Assembly: GCA_029265125.1 (NCBI GenBank)
Contig: JAJUJX010000014.1
Location: forward strand, 8,559 to 72,558
Direction: 5' to 3'
Source of the DNA: Tolumonas sp008015085
GTDB taxonomy: Bacteria > Pseudomonadota > Gammaproteobacteria > Enterobacterales > Aeromonadaceae
Length of the DNA stretch: 64,000 bases
Of this stretch, positions 34,270 through 42,620 are shown one piece after another. The first letter of the stretch is position 1. Each line of letters begins with the position of its first letter. Both the position numbers and the translations under genes were made by a program. The notes beneath the pieces are model-generated. The model had not been told where the DNA came from. It worked only from the letters and a program-made list of their open reading frames with translations, and did no database searches.

Positions 34270-36894
34270 ATGCAGATGACCACATCAGAGATCCGCACCG
34301 CGTTTCTCGAGTATTTCCGTTCTCAGGGACATCAGGTTGTTGATTCCAGTTCTCTGGTGCCTCATAACGACCCGACATTATTGTTTACTAACGCAGGGAT
34401 GAACCAGTTCAAGGATGTATTCCTTGGTGGTGATATTCGTCCTTATTCCCGAGCGGCAACGGCACAACGCTGTGTGCGTGCCGGTGGTAAGCATAACGAT
34501 CTGGATAACGTTGGGTACACCGCCCGTCACCACACCTTCTTTGAAATGCTGGGTAATTTCAGTTTTGGTGATTATTTCAAACAGGATGCGATCAATTTTG
34601 CCTGGACGTTCTTAACCAAAGTTCTTCAGTTGCCACAGGAAAAGTTGTTGGTCACTGTCTATGCGACCGATGACGAAGCCTACAATATTTGGGCTAATGA
34701 GATTGGAGTTCCCGCAGATCGTATCGTACGTATTGGTGACAACAAGGGTGCACCGTATGCCTCAGACAACTTCTGGCAGATGGGTGATACGGGGCCTTGT
34801 GGTCCTTGCACCGAGATTTTCTATGATCATGGCGATCATATCTGGGGTGGCCCACCTGGCTCACCGGAAGAAGACGGTGATCGCTTCATTGAAATCTGGA
34901 ACGTCGTGTTTATGCAGTTCAACCGGCAGGCTGATGGCACATTAGAACCACTGCCAAAACCATCGGTTGACACCGGTATGGGGATCGAACGTATTTCTGC
35001 GATTATGCAGGGCGTTCACTCCAACTACGAAATCGATATATTCAAAACCCTGATTCAGAACGCGGCGATAATTGTTGGTGTTACTGATCTGGCAAATAAA
35101 TCACTTCGCGTGATAGCTGACCATATTCGCTCCTGTGCCTTCCTGATTGCTGATGGTGTTATGCCGTCGAACGAAGGCCGTGGTTATGTTTTGCGCCGCA
35201 TTATCCGCCGTGCTGTTCGTCATGGTCGTAAGCTGGGTGCGACAGATACTTTCTTCTATCAGTTGGTAGCAACGCTGGTTGCGTTAATGGGCGATGCCTA
35301 TCCGGAACTGAAAAGTCAGCAGCCAGTTGTTGAGCGTGTGCTGAAGTTGGAAGAAGAGCAATTCGTTCGTACGCTGGATCGTGGTCTGGCGCTGCTGGAA
35401 GATGAATTAGTTCGTCTTGGTGATGCGAAAGAAATTCCGGGAGCAGTTGTTTTCAAACTGTATGACACCTATGGTTTCCCTGCAGATCTGACCGCGGATG
35501 TTGTACGTGATCGTGGTTATACCATTGATGAAGCGGCTTTCCAGTCTGAGATGGAAAAACAACGAGAGCGTGCGAAAGAAGCCTCTAACTTCAGCGTTGA
35601 TTACAATAAACAGCTGAAAATTGAACAGACTACTGAATTCTGTGGCTATGATAAAACGGCTGATTCAGCTGCTATTACCGCGATTTATCTGGGCGATGAT
35701 TCAGTCACTGCGCTGAAAACCGGTGATCAGGCATTGATTGTGCTGGAACATACACCGTTCTATGCAGAATCAGGCGGTCAGATGGGGGATGCGGGTCTGC
35801 TGCGTGCCGGCGATGCCTTGTTCGCGGTAACTGATACCCAGAAAATAGGGCAGGCGATTGTCCATAAAGGCTTTGTTGAAGATGGCGCATTCAACGTCGG
35901 CGATATGGTTGAAGCTGTGGTTGATAACAGCCGCCGTAATGCGACTGCTTTGCATCATTCTGCGACGCATCTGTTACATGCAGCACTGCGTAATACGCTG
36001 GGTGACCATGTTGCACAGAAAGGTTCACAGGTTGGCCCGGATCGTCTGCGTTTTGACTTCTCGCATTTTGAAGCGATCAACTCAGCGGTACTGCGTCAGA
36101 TTGAGCAAAGCGTGAATGCGGAAATTCGCAAGAATGCGCAGATCAATACCCAGCTGATGTCACTGGATGATGCCCGAAGCAGCGGTGCAATGGCGTTGTT
36201 TGGCGAGAAATACGGTGACGAAGTTCGAGTTGTAAAAATGGGTGAGTTCTCTACAGAGCTCTGTGGTGGTACGCACGCAAAACAAACTGGTGATATCGGT
36301 TTTTTCAAAATTATCAGTGAGAGTGGTATTGCTGCTGGTGTACGTCGTATCGAAGCAGTTGCCGGTGAAGCTGCGCTGGAACACATTCACCAGCTAGGTG
36401 AGCAGTTGGATGAAGCGGCAGCGATTGTAAAAGCAGACGCCTTATCGGTAGTAAGCAAGATCCGTCAGATGCAGGATAGAACCCGCCATCTTGAACGCGA
36501 AATTGAAGCACTCAAGGCAAAATTGGCTGCTCAGGCGGGTAATGATTTGCTGTCGCAAATCATGCAGATCAATGGTCAGCAGGTTCTGGTGGCTCAGCTG
36601 GACGGTGTTGATGCCAAATCCCTGCGTACCACACTGGATGATCTGAAGAATCGCCTGCAATCAGCGGTCTTGCTGCTGGCAGCGGTTAACGATGATAAAG
36701 TCAGTTTGATCGCGGGTGTGACAGCTGATTTAACCGCTAAAGTTAAGGCTGGTGAGCTGGTGAATGTAGTGGCTCAGCAGGTTGGTGGTAAAGGTGGGGG
36801 TCGTCCTGATATGGCTCAGGCGGGCGGTACTGATGTGGCTGCACTACCGGGTGCGCTGAAGTCAGTTCAGGCCTGGTTAGAAGAACGTCTCTAA
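34270..36894 (+). CDS. alaS: Alanine-tRNA ligase
   Basis: An 874-residue class II aminoacyl-tRNA synthetase (E. coli 876). The aminoacylation core begins SEIRTAFLEYFRSQGHQVV and SLVPHNDPTLLFTNAGMNQF; the editing domain has the zinc motif HHSATHLLHAAL near residue 563 and CGGTHAKQTGDIG near 663. A C-terminal DHHA1 domain ends GGKGGGRPDMAQAGG. It charges tRNA-Ala and clears Ser/Gly mischarging. ATG 34270 and ATG 34276 are both possible; AAGCAGG is better placed for the first. The order recX-alaS-csrA is conserved. Confidence 0.98.
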   Translation: MQMTTSEIRTAFLEYFRSQGHQVVDSSSLVPHNDPTLLFTNAGMNQFKDVFLGGDIRPYSRAATAQRCVRAGGKHNDLDNVGYTARHHTFFEMLGNFSFGDYFKQDAINFAWTFLTKVLQLPQEKLLVTVYATDDEAYNIWANEIGVPADRIVRIGDNKGAPYASDNFWQMGDTGPCGPCTEIFYDHGDHIWGGPPGSPEEDGDRFIEIWNVVFMQFNRQADGTLEPLPKPSVDTGMGIERISAIMQGVHSNYEIDIFKTLIQNAAIIVGVTDLANKSLRVIADHIRSCAFLIADGVMPSNEGRGYVLRRIIRRAVRHGRKLGATDTFFYQLVATLVALMGDAYPELKSQQPVVERVLKLEEEQFVRTLDRGLALLEDELVRLGDAKEIPGAVVFKLYDTYGFPADLTADVVRDRGYTIDEAAFQSEMEKQRERAKEASNFSVDYNKQLKIEQTTEFCGYDKTADSAAITAIYLGDDSVTALKTGDQALIVLEHTPFYAESGGQMGDAGLLRAGDALFAVTDTQKIGQAIVHKGFVEDGAFNVGDMVEAVVDNSRRNATALHHSATHLLHAALRNTLGDHVAQKGSQVGPDRLRFDFSHFEAINSAVLRQIEQSVNAEIRKNAQINTQLMSLDDARSSGAMALFGEKYGDEVRVVKMGEFSTELCGGTHAKQTGDIGFFKIISESGIAAGVRRIEAVAGEAALEHIHQLGEQLDEAAAIVKADALSVVSKIRQMQDRTRHLEREIEALKAKLAAQAGNDLLSQIMQINGQQVLVAQLDGVDAKSLRTTLDDLKNRLQSAVLLLAAVNDDKVSLIAGVTADLTAKVKAGELVNVVAQQVGGKGGGRPDMAQAGGTDVAALPGALKSVQAWLEERL

Positions 36895-36917
36895 TCGCAG
36901 ATTATCTTTTAAAATTT

Positions 36918-36952
36918 ACAAGCGGCGTTCTGTGAATGCCGCTTGTTGTTTT
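36918..36952 (+). terminator. Rho-independent terminator after alaS
   Basis: ACAAGCGGC pairs with GCCGCTTGT; a TGTTTTTT tail follows. Confidence 0.88.
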
Positions 36953-37009
36953 TTCTGCTGGAAAAAATTTTAAACTGTAGCTGAAATTATTTGAGTATTG
37001 ATTTCATAG

Positions 37010-37090
37010 GCTAGACTTGAAATAGGGCAGAGGAAACCGCACATTAAATAGACCGTCAGGATTTTTCCTGACTGAATTAAAAAGGAGCTT
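37010..37090 (+). promoter_or_regulatory. csrA promoter/leader with CsrA-type GGA motifs
   Basis: GGCTAGACTTGA (37009-37020) resembles the extended sigma-S -10 element. Downstream, GGA occurs at 37032 (AGAGGAAACC), at 37059 in the hairpin GTCAGGATTTTTCCTGAC (37055-37072), and in the ribosome binding site AAAGGAG (37081-37087). Such spacing is typical of CsrA-autoregulated leaders. Binding is inferred. Confidence 0.5.
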
Positions 37091-37094
37091 ATTG

Positions 37095-37289
37095 ATGCTG
37101 ATTCTGACTCGCCGTGTTGGCGAAACCCTGATGATCGGTGATGAAGTCACTGTTACCGTGCTGGGTGTTAAAGGAAATCAGGTTCGGATTGGTGTAAATG
37201 CACCGAAAGATGTCTCGGTACATCGTGAAGAGATTTACATGCGAATTCAATCTGAAAAAGATAACGACAATGAGCCGCAGTCTTATTGA
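37095..37289 (+). CDS. csrA: Carbon storage regulator CsrA
   Basis: A 64-residue dimeric RNA-binding protein (E. coli 61) that binds GGA hairpins in mRNA leaders and controls central metabolism, motility and biofilm. MLILTRRVGETLMIGDEVTVTVLG is the conserved N-terminal half including the RNA-binding LTRRVGE strand; the other RNA-contact region is VHREEIY near residue 45. ATG 37095 follows AAAGGAGCTT. It stands between alaS and a tRNA-Ser gene, as in enteric bacteria. Confidence 0.98.
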   Translation: MLILTRRVGETLMIGDEVTVTVLGVKGNQVRIGVNAPKDVSVHREEIYMRIQSEKDNDNEPQSY

Positions 37290-37312
37290 GACGTGATCAC
37301 TAATACTCAATA

Positions 37313-37337
37313 AGGGCGGTATCATACCGCCTTTTTT
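37313..37337 (+). terminator. Rho-independent terminator after csrA
   Basis: GGCGGT and ACCGCC pair around ATCAT and are followed by six T. Confidence 0.88.
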
Positions 37338-37410
37338 GTAGCCAATTGATGTAAAAAGAGTAAATTTGTTTACTCCCTGTACGGATAAACACATTGTACC
37401 GAAAAATTGT

Positions 37411-37438
37411 TTGACTTATTTTCCGTGCACAGTATTAT
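37411..37438 (+). promoter_or_regulatory. Promoter of the tRNA-Ser/tRNA-Arg unit
   Basis: TTGACT (37411-37416) and TATTAT (37433-37438) are 16 bases apart. A GC-rich discriminator (GCCCCCGC) follows, typical of stringently controlled stable-RNA promoters. Confidence 0.75.
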
Positions 37439-37451
37439 CTGCCCCCGCAAC

Positions 37452-37544
37452 GGTGAGGTGGCCGAGAGGCTGAAGGCACTCCCCTGCTAAGGGAGCATGC
37501 GGTCAAAAGCCGCATCGAGGGTTCGAATCCCTCCCTCACCGCCA
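37452..37544 (+). tRNA. tRNA-Ser(GCT)
   Basis: A 93-base class II tRNA. GGTGAGG pairs with CCTCACC in the acceptor stem, GCT is the anticodon within CCCTGCTAAGG, a long variable arm (GCATGCGGTCAAAAGCCGCA) follows, and CCA is encoded. It decodes AGC/AGU. Confidence 0.97.
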
Positions 37545-37555
37545 TTGCAACCTGC

Positions 37556-37632
37556 GCATCCGTAGCTCAGCTGGATAGAGTACTCGGCTACGAACCGAGC
37601 GGTCAGAGGTTCGAATCCTCTCGGATGCGCCA
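37556..37632 (+). tRNA. tRNA-Arg(ACG)
   Basis: A 77-base tRNA with acceptor GCATCCG/CGGATGC, anticodon ACG in CGGCTACGAACCG, T-loop GGTTCGAATCC and encoded CCA. A34 is expected to be deaminated to inosine for CGN decoding. E. coli has several tandem Arg copies at this place; only one is seen here. Confidence 0.97.
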
Positions 37633-37691
37633 TTCCCTGTTTTATTCTGTTAATCGCAGCATCAGTTATTCTCCTTGAGGGGAAAAAGACT

Positions 37692-37709
37692 GATAATAGC
37701 GCTGTTATC
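37692..37709. repeat. Near-perfect inverted repeat upstream of dnaB
   Basis: GATAATAGC is directly followed by GCTGTTATC, its reverse complement apart from one base pair. It lies 18 bases before the dnaB ATG, with no loop, so it looks more like a protein-binding site than a hairpin. Confidence 0.35.
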
Positions 37710-37726
37710 CTGTTTGGTATCGAGTT

Positions 37727-39124
37727 ATGCCTGCCATTTCATCCAGTAATAAAAAAGATCAGAATGTTGAACAACTCAAGCTGCCACCGCATTCGTTTGA
37801 AGCGGAACAATCAGTCTTGGGTGGCTTGCTGCTTGATAATCAGGCGTGGGATCGGGTCAGTGAACGGGTTGTGGAGCGGGATTTTTACAGCCGTCCACAT
37901 CGTCTGATTTTTCAGGCAATGTCCCGTCTGGCAGAGAAAGGCAGCCCAATTGATCTGATTACTCTGCAAGAAGAGCTAGAGCTACACGAACAGCTGGATA
38001 CTATCGGTGGTTTCGCGTACCTGGTCGAGATCGCTCGTATCACGCCGAGTGCCGCCAATATCAGCGCTTACGCGGAAATTGTTCGTGAACGTGCTGTTGT
38101 CCGTGAAATGATTTCAGTTGCCAATGAGATCGCGGAAGCGGGGTTTGATCCTCAGGGGCGGGATGCAGCTGATTTGCTCGATCTGGCTGAAACCAAAGTC
38201 TTTAAAATTGCGGAACAGCGTACCAGCAGCACTGAAGGGCCTCAGCCACTGAAAGTTCTGCTGGAAAAAACCGTCGATAAGATCGAAGAGCTGTTCCATA
38301 AACCGCATAACGGTGTTACTGGTGTATCCAGTGGTTATACCGATCTGGATAAGATGACAGCCGGATTTCAGCCTTCAGATTTGATTATCGTTGCGGCGCG
38401 TCCTTCCATGGGTAAAACCACGTTTGCCATGAATTTGTGTGAACATGCTGCTCTGACTCATGATAAGCCAGTGCTGATTTTCTCTCTTGAAATGCCTTCT
38501 GAACAGATCATCATGAGGATGCTGGCTTCATTAGGGCGCATTGAACAGAATCGGGTGCGTACCGGACAGCTGGACGATGATGATTGGGGACGACTCTCTT
38601 CCACCATGGGCTTGTTGCTGGAAAAGGGACAACTCTATATTGATGATGCCTCTGGTCTGACACCAACCGAATTGCGTTCCAGAGCCCGTCGCATCGCCCG
38701 TGAACATGGTGGGCTCAGCATGATCATGATCGACTATTTGCAGCTGATGCGCGTACCATCACTCAGTGAGAATCGTACTCTGGAAATTGCTGAAATCTCC
38801 CGCTCTTTGAAAGCATTAGCAAAGGAATTACAGGTTCCAGTTATTGCTTTGTCTCAGTTGAACCGTAGTCTGGAGCAACGAGCAGACAAACGACCAGTAA
38901 ACTCTGACTTGCGTGAATCGGGCTCTATCGAGCAGGACGCGGATTTGATCATGTTCATTTACCGCGACGAAGTGTATCACGATGACAGTGCTGATAAGGG
39001 CATTGCCGAAATCATCATCGGGAAACAGCGTAATGGCCCGATCGGTAAAGTGCGTCTGACGTTTCAGGGGCAGTATTCCCGGTTCGATAATTATGCCGGC
39101 CCCGCGTTCAACGACGATTACTAA
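37727..39124 (+). CDS. dnaB: Replicative DNA helicase DnaB
   Basis: A 465-residue hexameric 5'-3' helicase (E. coli 471) that unwinds DNA at the fork and binds DnaG primase. The N-terminal domain has LPPHSFEAEQSVLGGLLLDNQ and the RecA-like domain Walker A ARPSMGKTTFAMN near residue 225; IMIDYLQLMR is Walker B and RDEVYHDDSADKG...KQRNGPIG near the C-terminus is the DnaB signature. It is ten bases before alr, the same pair as in E. coli. Confidence 0.98.
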   Translation: MPAISSSNKKDQNVEQLKLPPHSFEAEQSVLGGLLLDNQAWDRVSERVVERDFYSRPHRLIFQAMSRLAEKGSPIDLITLQEELELHEQLDTIGGFAYLVEIARITPSAANISAYAEIVRERAVVREMISVANEIAEAGFDPQGRDAADLLDLAETKVFKIAEQRTSSTEGPQPLKVLLEKTVDKIEELFHKPHNGVTGVSSGYTDLDKMTAGFQPSDLIIVAARPSMGKTTFAMNLCEHAALTHDKPVLIFSLEMPSEQIIMRMLASLGRIEQNRVRTGQLDDDDWGRLSSTMGLLLEKGQLYIDDASGLTPTELRSRARRIAREHGGLSMIMIDYLQLMRVPSLSENRTLEIAEISRSLKALAKELQVPVIALSQLNRSLEQRADKRPVNSDLRESGSIEQDADLIMFIYRDEVYHDDSADKGIAEIIIGKQRNGPIGKVRLTFQGQYSRFDNYAGPAFNDDY

Positions 39125-39133
39125 GGATTATTC

Positions 39134-40210
39134 ATGAAGGGTGCAACGGCGCAGATTGATTCTCAGGCATTACAACACAATCTTGCGGTAGTCCGAGCTC
39201 AGATCCCGGTTAATACAAAAGTGGTGGCGGTTGTTAAAGCGAATGCGTACGGCCACGGTTTGGTGCAGGTAGCAAAGACGCTGTCATCAGCAGATGCGTA
39301 TGCGGTAGCTCGTCTGGAAGAAGCGCTGATCCTGCGTTCCAGTGGTATCGTGAAACCGATCATCATGCTGGAAGGTTTTTTCAGTCCGGACGATCTGCCT
39401 GTGCTGGCGGCGAACAATATTCAAACGGCGGTACATTCGGTTGAACAGCTTGATGCACTGGAGCAAATGCAGTTATCCAATCCTGTTACTGTCTGGTTAA
39501 AACTGGATACTGGCATGCACCGCCTTGGTGTTCGGCCGGAAGACGCTGAAGCCTTTTGTGAGCGATTGGCGAAATGCCGGAATGTGGTACAACCGTTCAA
39601 CTTTATTACCCATTTCAGTCGAGCTGATGAGCTGAATGACATGACCACCACCAGGCAAATTGAGTTGTTTAATCAGCTGACACAGAAATATCCGGGTGAG
39701 TGTTCTCTGGCGAGTTCAGCGGGCATCATGGAGTGGCATGATGCGCATGCTGACTGGATCCGTCCTGGGATCATGCTGTATGGCGCTTCGCCGTTCGAGG
39801 GTAAAACCGGTGTTGATCATGGGCTAAAACCGGTGATGACGCTGAAAAGTAGTCTGATAGCGGTACGTCTGGTAAAACAAGGCGAGCCGGTTGGCTATGG
39901 TGCTAAATGGGTGGCACAGCAGGATACGAAAATCGGTGTTGTTGCGATTGGCTATGGTGATGGTTACCCTCGCATGGCGCCGAGTGGTGTGCCAGTGTTA
40001 GTCAATGGCCGGATCGTGCCACTGGTTGGCCGGGTTTCGATGGATATGCTGACAATTGATCTCGGGCCGGATGCCAAAGATCAAGTTGGTGATGATGTGA
40101 CTCTGTGGGGCGATGGTTTACCAGTCGAAACAGTGGCGGAAGCTATTGGTACAATACCTTATGAATTGATAACTAAGTTAACGCCCCGCGTTATTATGGA
40201 ATATAAATAA
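39134..40210 (+). CDS. alr: Alanine racemase
   Basis: A 358-residue PLP enzyme (E. coli Alr 359) making D-alanine for peptidoglycan. PLP lysine is Lys35 in VVKANAYGHG; the N-terminal TIM-barrel continues to about residue 230 and the second base, a Tyr, lies in AIGYGDGYPRMAP. It is co-directional with dnaB and followed by two hairpins. The window also holds a second, PLP-independent racemase family gene at 10.8 kb. Confidence 0.97.
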   Translation: MKGATAQIDSQALQHNLAVVRAQIPVNTKVVAVVKANAYGHGLVQVAKTLSSADAYAVARLEEALILRSSGIVKPIIMLEGFFSPDDLPVLAANNIQTAVHSVEQLDALEQMQLSNPVTVWLKLDTGMHRLGVRPEDAEAFCERLAKCRNVVQPFNFITHFSRADELNDMTTTRQIELFNQLTQKYPGECSLASSAGIMEWHDAHADWIRPGIMLYGASPFEGKTGVDHGLKPVMTLKSSLIAVRLVKQGEPVGYGAKWVAQQDTKIGVVAIGYGDGYPRMAPSGVPVLVNGRIVPLVGRVSMDMLTIDLGPDAKDQVGDDVTLWGDGLPVETVAEAIGTIPYELITKLTPRVIMEYK

Positions 40211-40217
40211 AACAGAT

Positions 40218-40243
40218 AATCCTCCGGATTTGCTGGAGGGATT
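40218..40243 (+). terminator. Hairpin after alr
   Basis: TAATCCTCC pairs with GGAGGGATTA around a short loop, soon after the alr stop. It has no T-run, and the stronger terminator is the next hairpin. Confidence 0.5.
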
Positions 40244-40260
40244 AATCGAAGTGATAAAAA

Positions 40261-40294
40261 CAAAACACCGACATGAAGTCGGTGTTTTGTTTTT
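40261..40294. terminator. Bidirectional terminator between alr and the lipoprotein gene
   Basis: CAAAACACCGAC and GTCGGTGTTTTG form a 12-bp stem around ATGAA, with T-run on the plus side and A-run on the other, fitting convergent transcription. Confidence 0.93.
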
Positions 40295-40300
40295 ACGTGA

Positions 40301-40531
40301 TTACATGTTGGGAAGGCTTGGCATTTCTTCCTCTGGTGGATCTTTGTGCCATTTTACTGTTCCGGGTGTCCAGTAAAAATAAAGCCATGGTTCGTCGGTT
40401 TGCCATTGAGGAAAAATAATTTCGAGGCTGTTTTCATCTTCTTTATAGATAGAGCTCTCAAAATTGATTTCTGAACAACCCAACACCGCAACTAACGCAA
40501 TAAATGCCCAGAAAAATAATTTGCTAAACAT
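40301..40531 (-). CDS. Small predicted lipoprotein of unknown function
   Basis: A 76-residue protein. The first 18 residues are a signal peptide ending in VLGC, with Cys19 as the predicted lipidated residue. The rest is acidic with several tryptophans (FPQWQTDEPWLYFYW), a Pro-rich end (DPPEEEMPSLPNM) and no domain that I recognise. The residue after the Cys is Ser, so outer-membrane sorting by the Lol pathway would be expected. It lies 28 bases downstream of a CheX-like gene on the same strand and may be in one transcript with it. Confidence 0.7.
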   Translation of the reverse strand: MFSKLFFWAFIALVAVLGCSEINFESSIYKEDENSLEIIFPQWQTDEPWLYFYWTPGTVKWHKDPPEEEMPSLPNM

Positions 40532-40559
40532 ATGTCATATCCCTGATCCAGCTGTGATC

Positions 40560-41021
40560 TTATTCAAAGCAGATTTCAATGGTGGCGCAGCCGAATTCAC
40601 ATTCAAAAGGCATCAGGATCTTGGGAGCATTTCCTTTATGGCTGATGGTGTGATTGGCGCCGGAAACTACGATCGGAGTCGCCATATCAAAATCGTAACC
40701 TTTTTCGCCTAATATACGCTTGGCACCGCCGGTAACCATATTGGTAATTTCGCCGACCATATCAGTGACTTCATCGTTAATTGTCGTTGGGGCTTCACCC
40801 AGCATTCGGCGCATCACTTCCAGTGCAAGTGATTTATCAAAAGTAATCGAAAATGAGCCTTTGGTTTGCGGACCGACCATACCGATCAAGCCAGAGACAT
40901 CGCCACGCGCGACATCATCGTTTTTCTTGCGAGGAGCACCGGGCTTCAGTTCAACCTGAGCCATCGTGCTCATTACATTCATTAGTGATAACAGAAACGG
41001 ATTAACAAATTCTGCGCGCAT
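40560..41021 (-). CDS. CheX-like chemotaxis phosphatase-family protein
   Basis: A 153-residue protein of the CheC/CheX/FliY family. The conserved E-x-x-N catalytic pair is Glu91 and Asn94 in DMVGEITNMVTGGAKRIL, preceded by GLIGMVGPQTKGSFSITFDKSLALEVM, the usual CheX fold. CheX dephosphorylates CheY-P. No chemotaxis or flagellar gene is near, so its partner is not clear; orphan CheX proteins in Vibrio and Aeromonas relatives are common and may act on other receiver domains. It is divergent from dusA. Confidence 0.85.
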   Translation of the reverse strand: MRAEFVNPFLLSLMNVMSTMAQVELKPGAPRKKNDDVARGDVSGLIGMVGPQTKGSFSITFDKSLALEVMRRMLGEAPTTINDEVTDMVGEITNMVTGGAKRILGEKGYDFDMATPIVVSGANHTISHKGNAPKILMPFECEFGCATIEICFE

Positions 41022-41202
41022 ATCTGTGGGTATTCCTTTAATTGCTATACCTAAACTCTAACATACCGAGTGTTAAGTGGTAGCCGAAGAGATGATTATT
41101 TCTGTGAGATGTTAGAAGAAAAGTATATTTTTACATATTGCAACCTTCTGCTCGAATGATTGCAATAGCCAGATTCTCACGTAACATATCGGCCTTTTCG
41201 CA

Positions 41203-42237
41203 ATGACAGGTTATACAGGCATGCCCGATCAGAAGTTCTCTGTTGGTAACGTTTCCGGTTATCCGCTTAATCGTTTTTCTATTGCGCCGATGCTGGATTG
41301 GACGGATCGGCATTGCCGCTATTTTCACCGTCTGCTAACCAGGAATACCTTGTTGTATACGGAAATGGTAACGACGGGCGCGATCCTATTCGGGAAAGGG
41401 GACTATCTGCAGTACAGCGCGGACGAACATCCTATTGCTTTACAGTTGGGCGGTTCAGATCCTGATGTACTGGCAAAATGCGCCCGGATTGCGGAAGAAC
41501 GTGGCTATGATGAAATCAATCTGAATGTGGGTTGCCCTTCGGATCGGGTGCAGAATGGTCGGTTTGGTGCCTGTCTGATGGCTTCGTCACAGCTGGTTGC
41601 GGATTGTGTTGCTGCTATGCGTGCTGAAGTCAGTATTCCGGTGACAGTGAAATCGCGGATCGGGATTGATGACCTGGATTCGTATGAATTTCTTTGCGAT
41701 TTTATTGAGACAGTAAAACAGTCTGGCTGTGATACTTTCATTGTGCATGCCCGTAAAGCCTGGCTAAGTGGTTTAAGCCCGAAAGAAAACCGGGATATCC
41801 CGCCGCTGGATTATGAACGGGTTTATCAGTTAAAACGCGATTATCCGCAGCTGACCATTGCGATTAATGGAGGCATTACCGATTTAGCGCAGATCAAAGA
41901 GCATTTGTTGCATGTGGATGGTGTTATGGTAGGGCGGGAAGCGTATCAGAACCCCTATATGCTGGCACACATTGATGCGGAACTGTTTGCCGATCATCAT
42001 GCCATTTCATCGCGTCATGACATTATTATGCAAATGCTGCCTTATATTGAGCAACATTTACAAAGTGGTGGCTATCTGTCTCATATTACCCGCCATATGC
42101 TTGGTCTGTTCCAGGGGGTTCCGGGAGCAAGAGCATGGCGGCGTTATCTGAGTGAGAATGCAACACGTAAAGGCGCAGGCACAGAAGTTTTATTGGCTGC
42201 ACTGGGTCATGTACAGGAATGTGATCTTGCTGACTAA
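41203..42237 (+). CDS. dusA: tRNA-dihydrouridine(20/20a) synthase DusA
   Basis: A 344-residue FMN enzyme that reduces uridine 20/20a in tRNA D-loops with NADPH. SIAPMLDWTDRHCRYFHRLL starts the TIM barrel; the catalytic Cys is in NVGCPSDRVQNGRFGACLM, and FIVHARKAWLSGLSPKENR is specific to DusA. VMVGREAYQNPYML binds FMN phosphate. The start is ambiguous: ATG 41203 and ATG 41221 are both in frame and neither has a strong ribosome binding site. Confidence 0.95.
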   Translation: MTGYTGMPDQKFSVGNVSGYPLNRFSIAPMLDWTDRHCRYFHRLLTRNTLLYTEMVTTGAILFGKGDYLQYSADEHPIALQLGGSDPDVLAKCARIAEERGYDEINLNVGCPSDRVQNGRFGACLMASSQLVADCVAAMRAEVSIPVTVKSRIGIDDLDSYEFLCDFIETVKQSGCDTFIVHARKAWLSGLSPKENRDIPPLDYERVYQLKRDYPQLTIAINGGITDLAQIKEHLLHVDGVMVGREAYQNPYMLAHIDAELFADHHAISSRHDIIMQMLPYIEQHLQSGGYLSHITRHMLGLFQGVPGARAWRRYLSENATRKGAGTEVLLAALGHVQECDLAD

Positions 42238-42290
42238 AATTTAGTCAAATTCATCTATAGTCATGAGACCTTTGTATTGGAGGTCTCACG

Positions 42291-42512
42291 ATGTCTTACT
42301 CTCTGGCGTATGAGTTTCCTGATTTGGCAGCCCATTTTGATCGTCTGAGTAAAAGTGATCAGGAGTTTGCGGCACAACTGGCCTCCTATTATGCCGTTGA
42401 TGCCAGGATCACCTCATTATCCGGTACTGATGCGGGAGTATTACTTTCCGATCTGGCTGACCAACGTTTACGACTTAAAGAATCACTGTTCCGACAGCTG
42501 CTGGAAAAATAA
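42291..42512 (+). CDS. YdcH-like small protein (DUF465)
   Basis: A 73-residue, mostly helical protein. YEFPDLAAHFDRLSKSDQEFAAQLASYYAVDARI followed by LADQRLRLKESLFRQLLEK matches the DUF465/YdcH pattern: an N-terminal helix with EFP, then two coiled-coil-like helices. The function is unknown. GGAGG lies eight bases before the ATG. It stands between dusA and the HAD gene, with no clear operon. Confidence 0.8.
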   Translation: MSYSLAYEFPDLAAHFDRLSKSDQEFAAQLASYYAVDARITSLSGTDAGVLLSDLADQRLRLKESLFRQLLEK

Positions 42513-42620
42513 AGTTTGCGGAAATTTTGTGATATCGGTCGCTTTTATCTATTGTCTGTTTTCCCCTGATATAAAAACTATCTGACACTGCATACCTATT
42601 TCTGCACAAAGGACTGAAGA

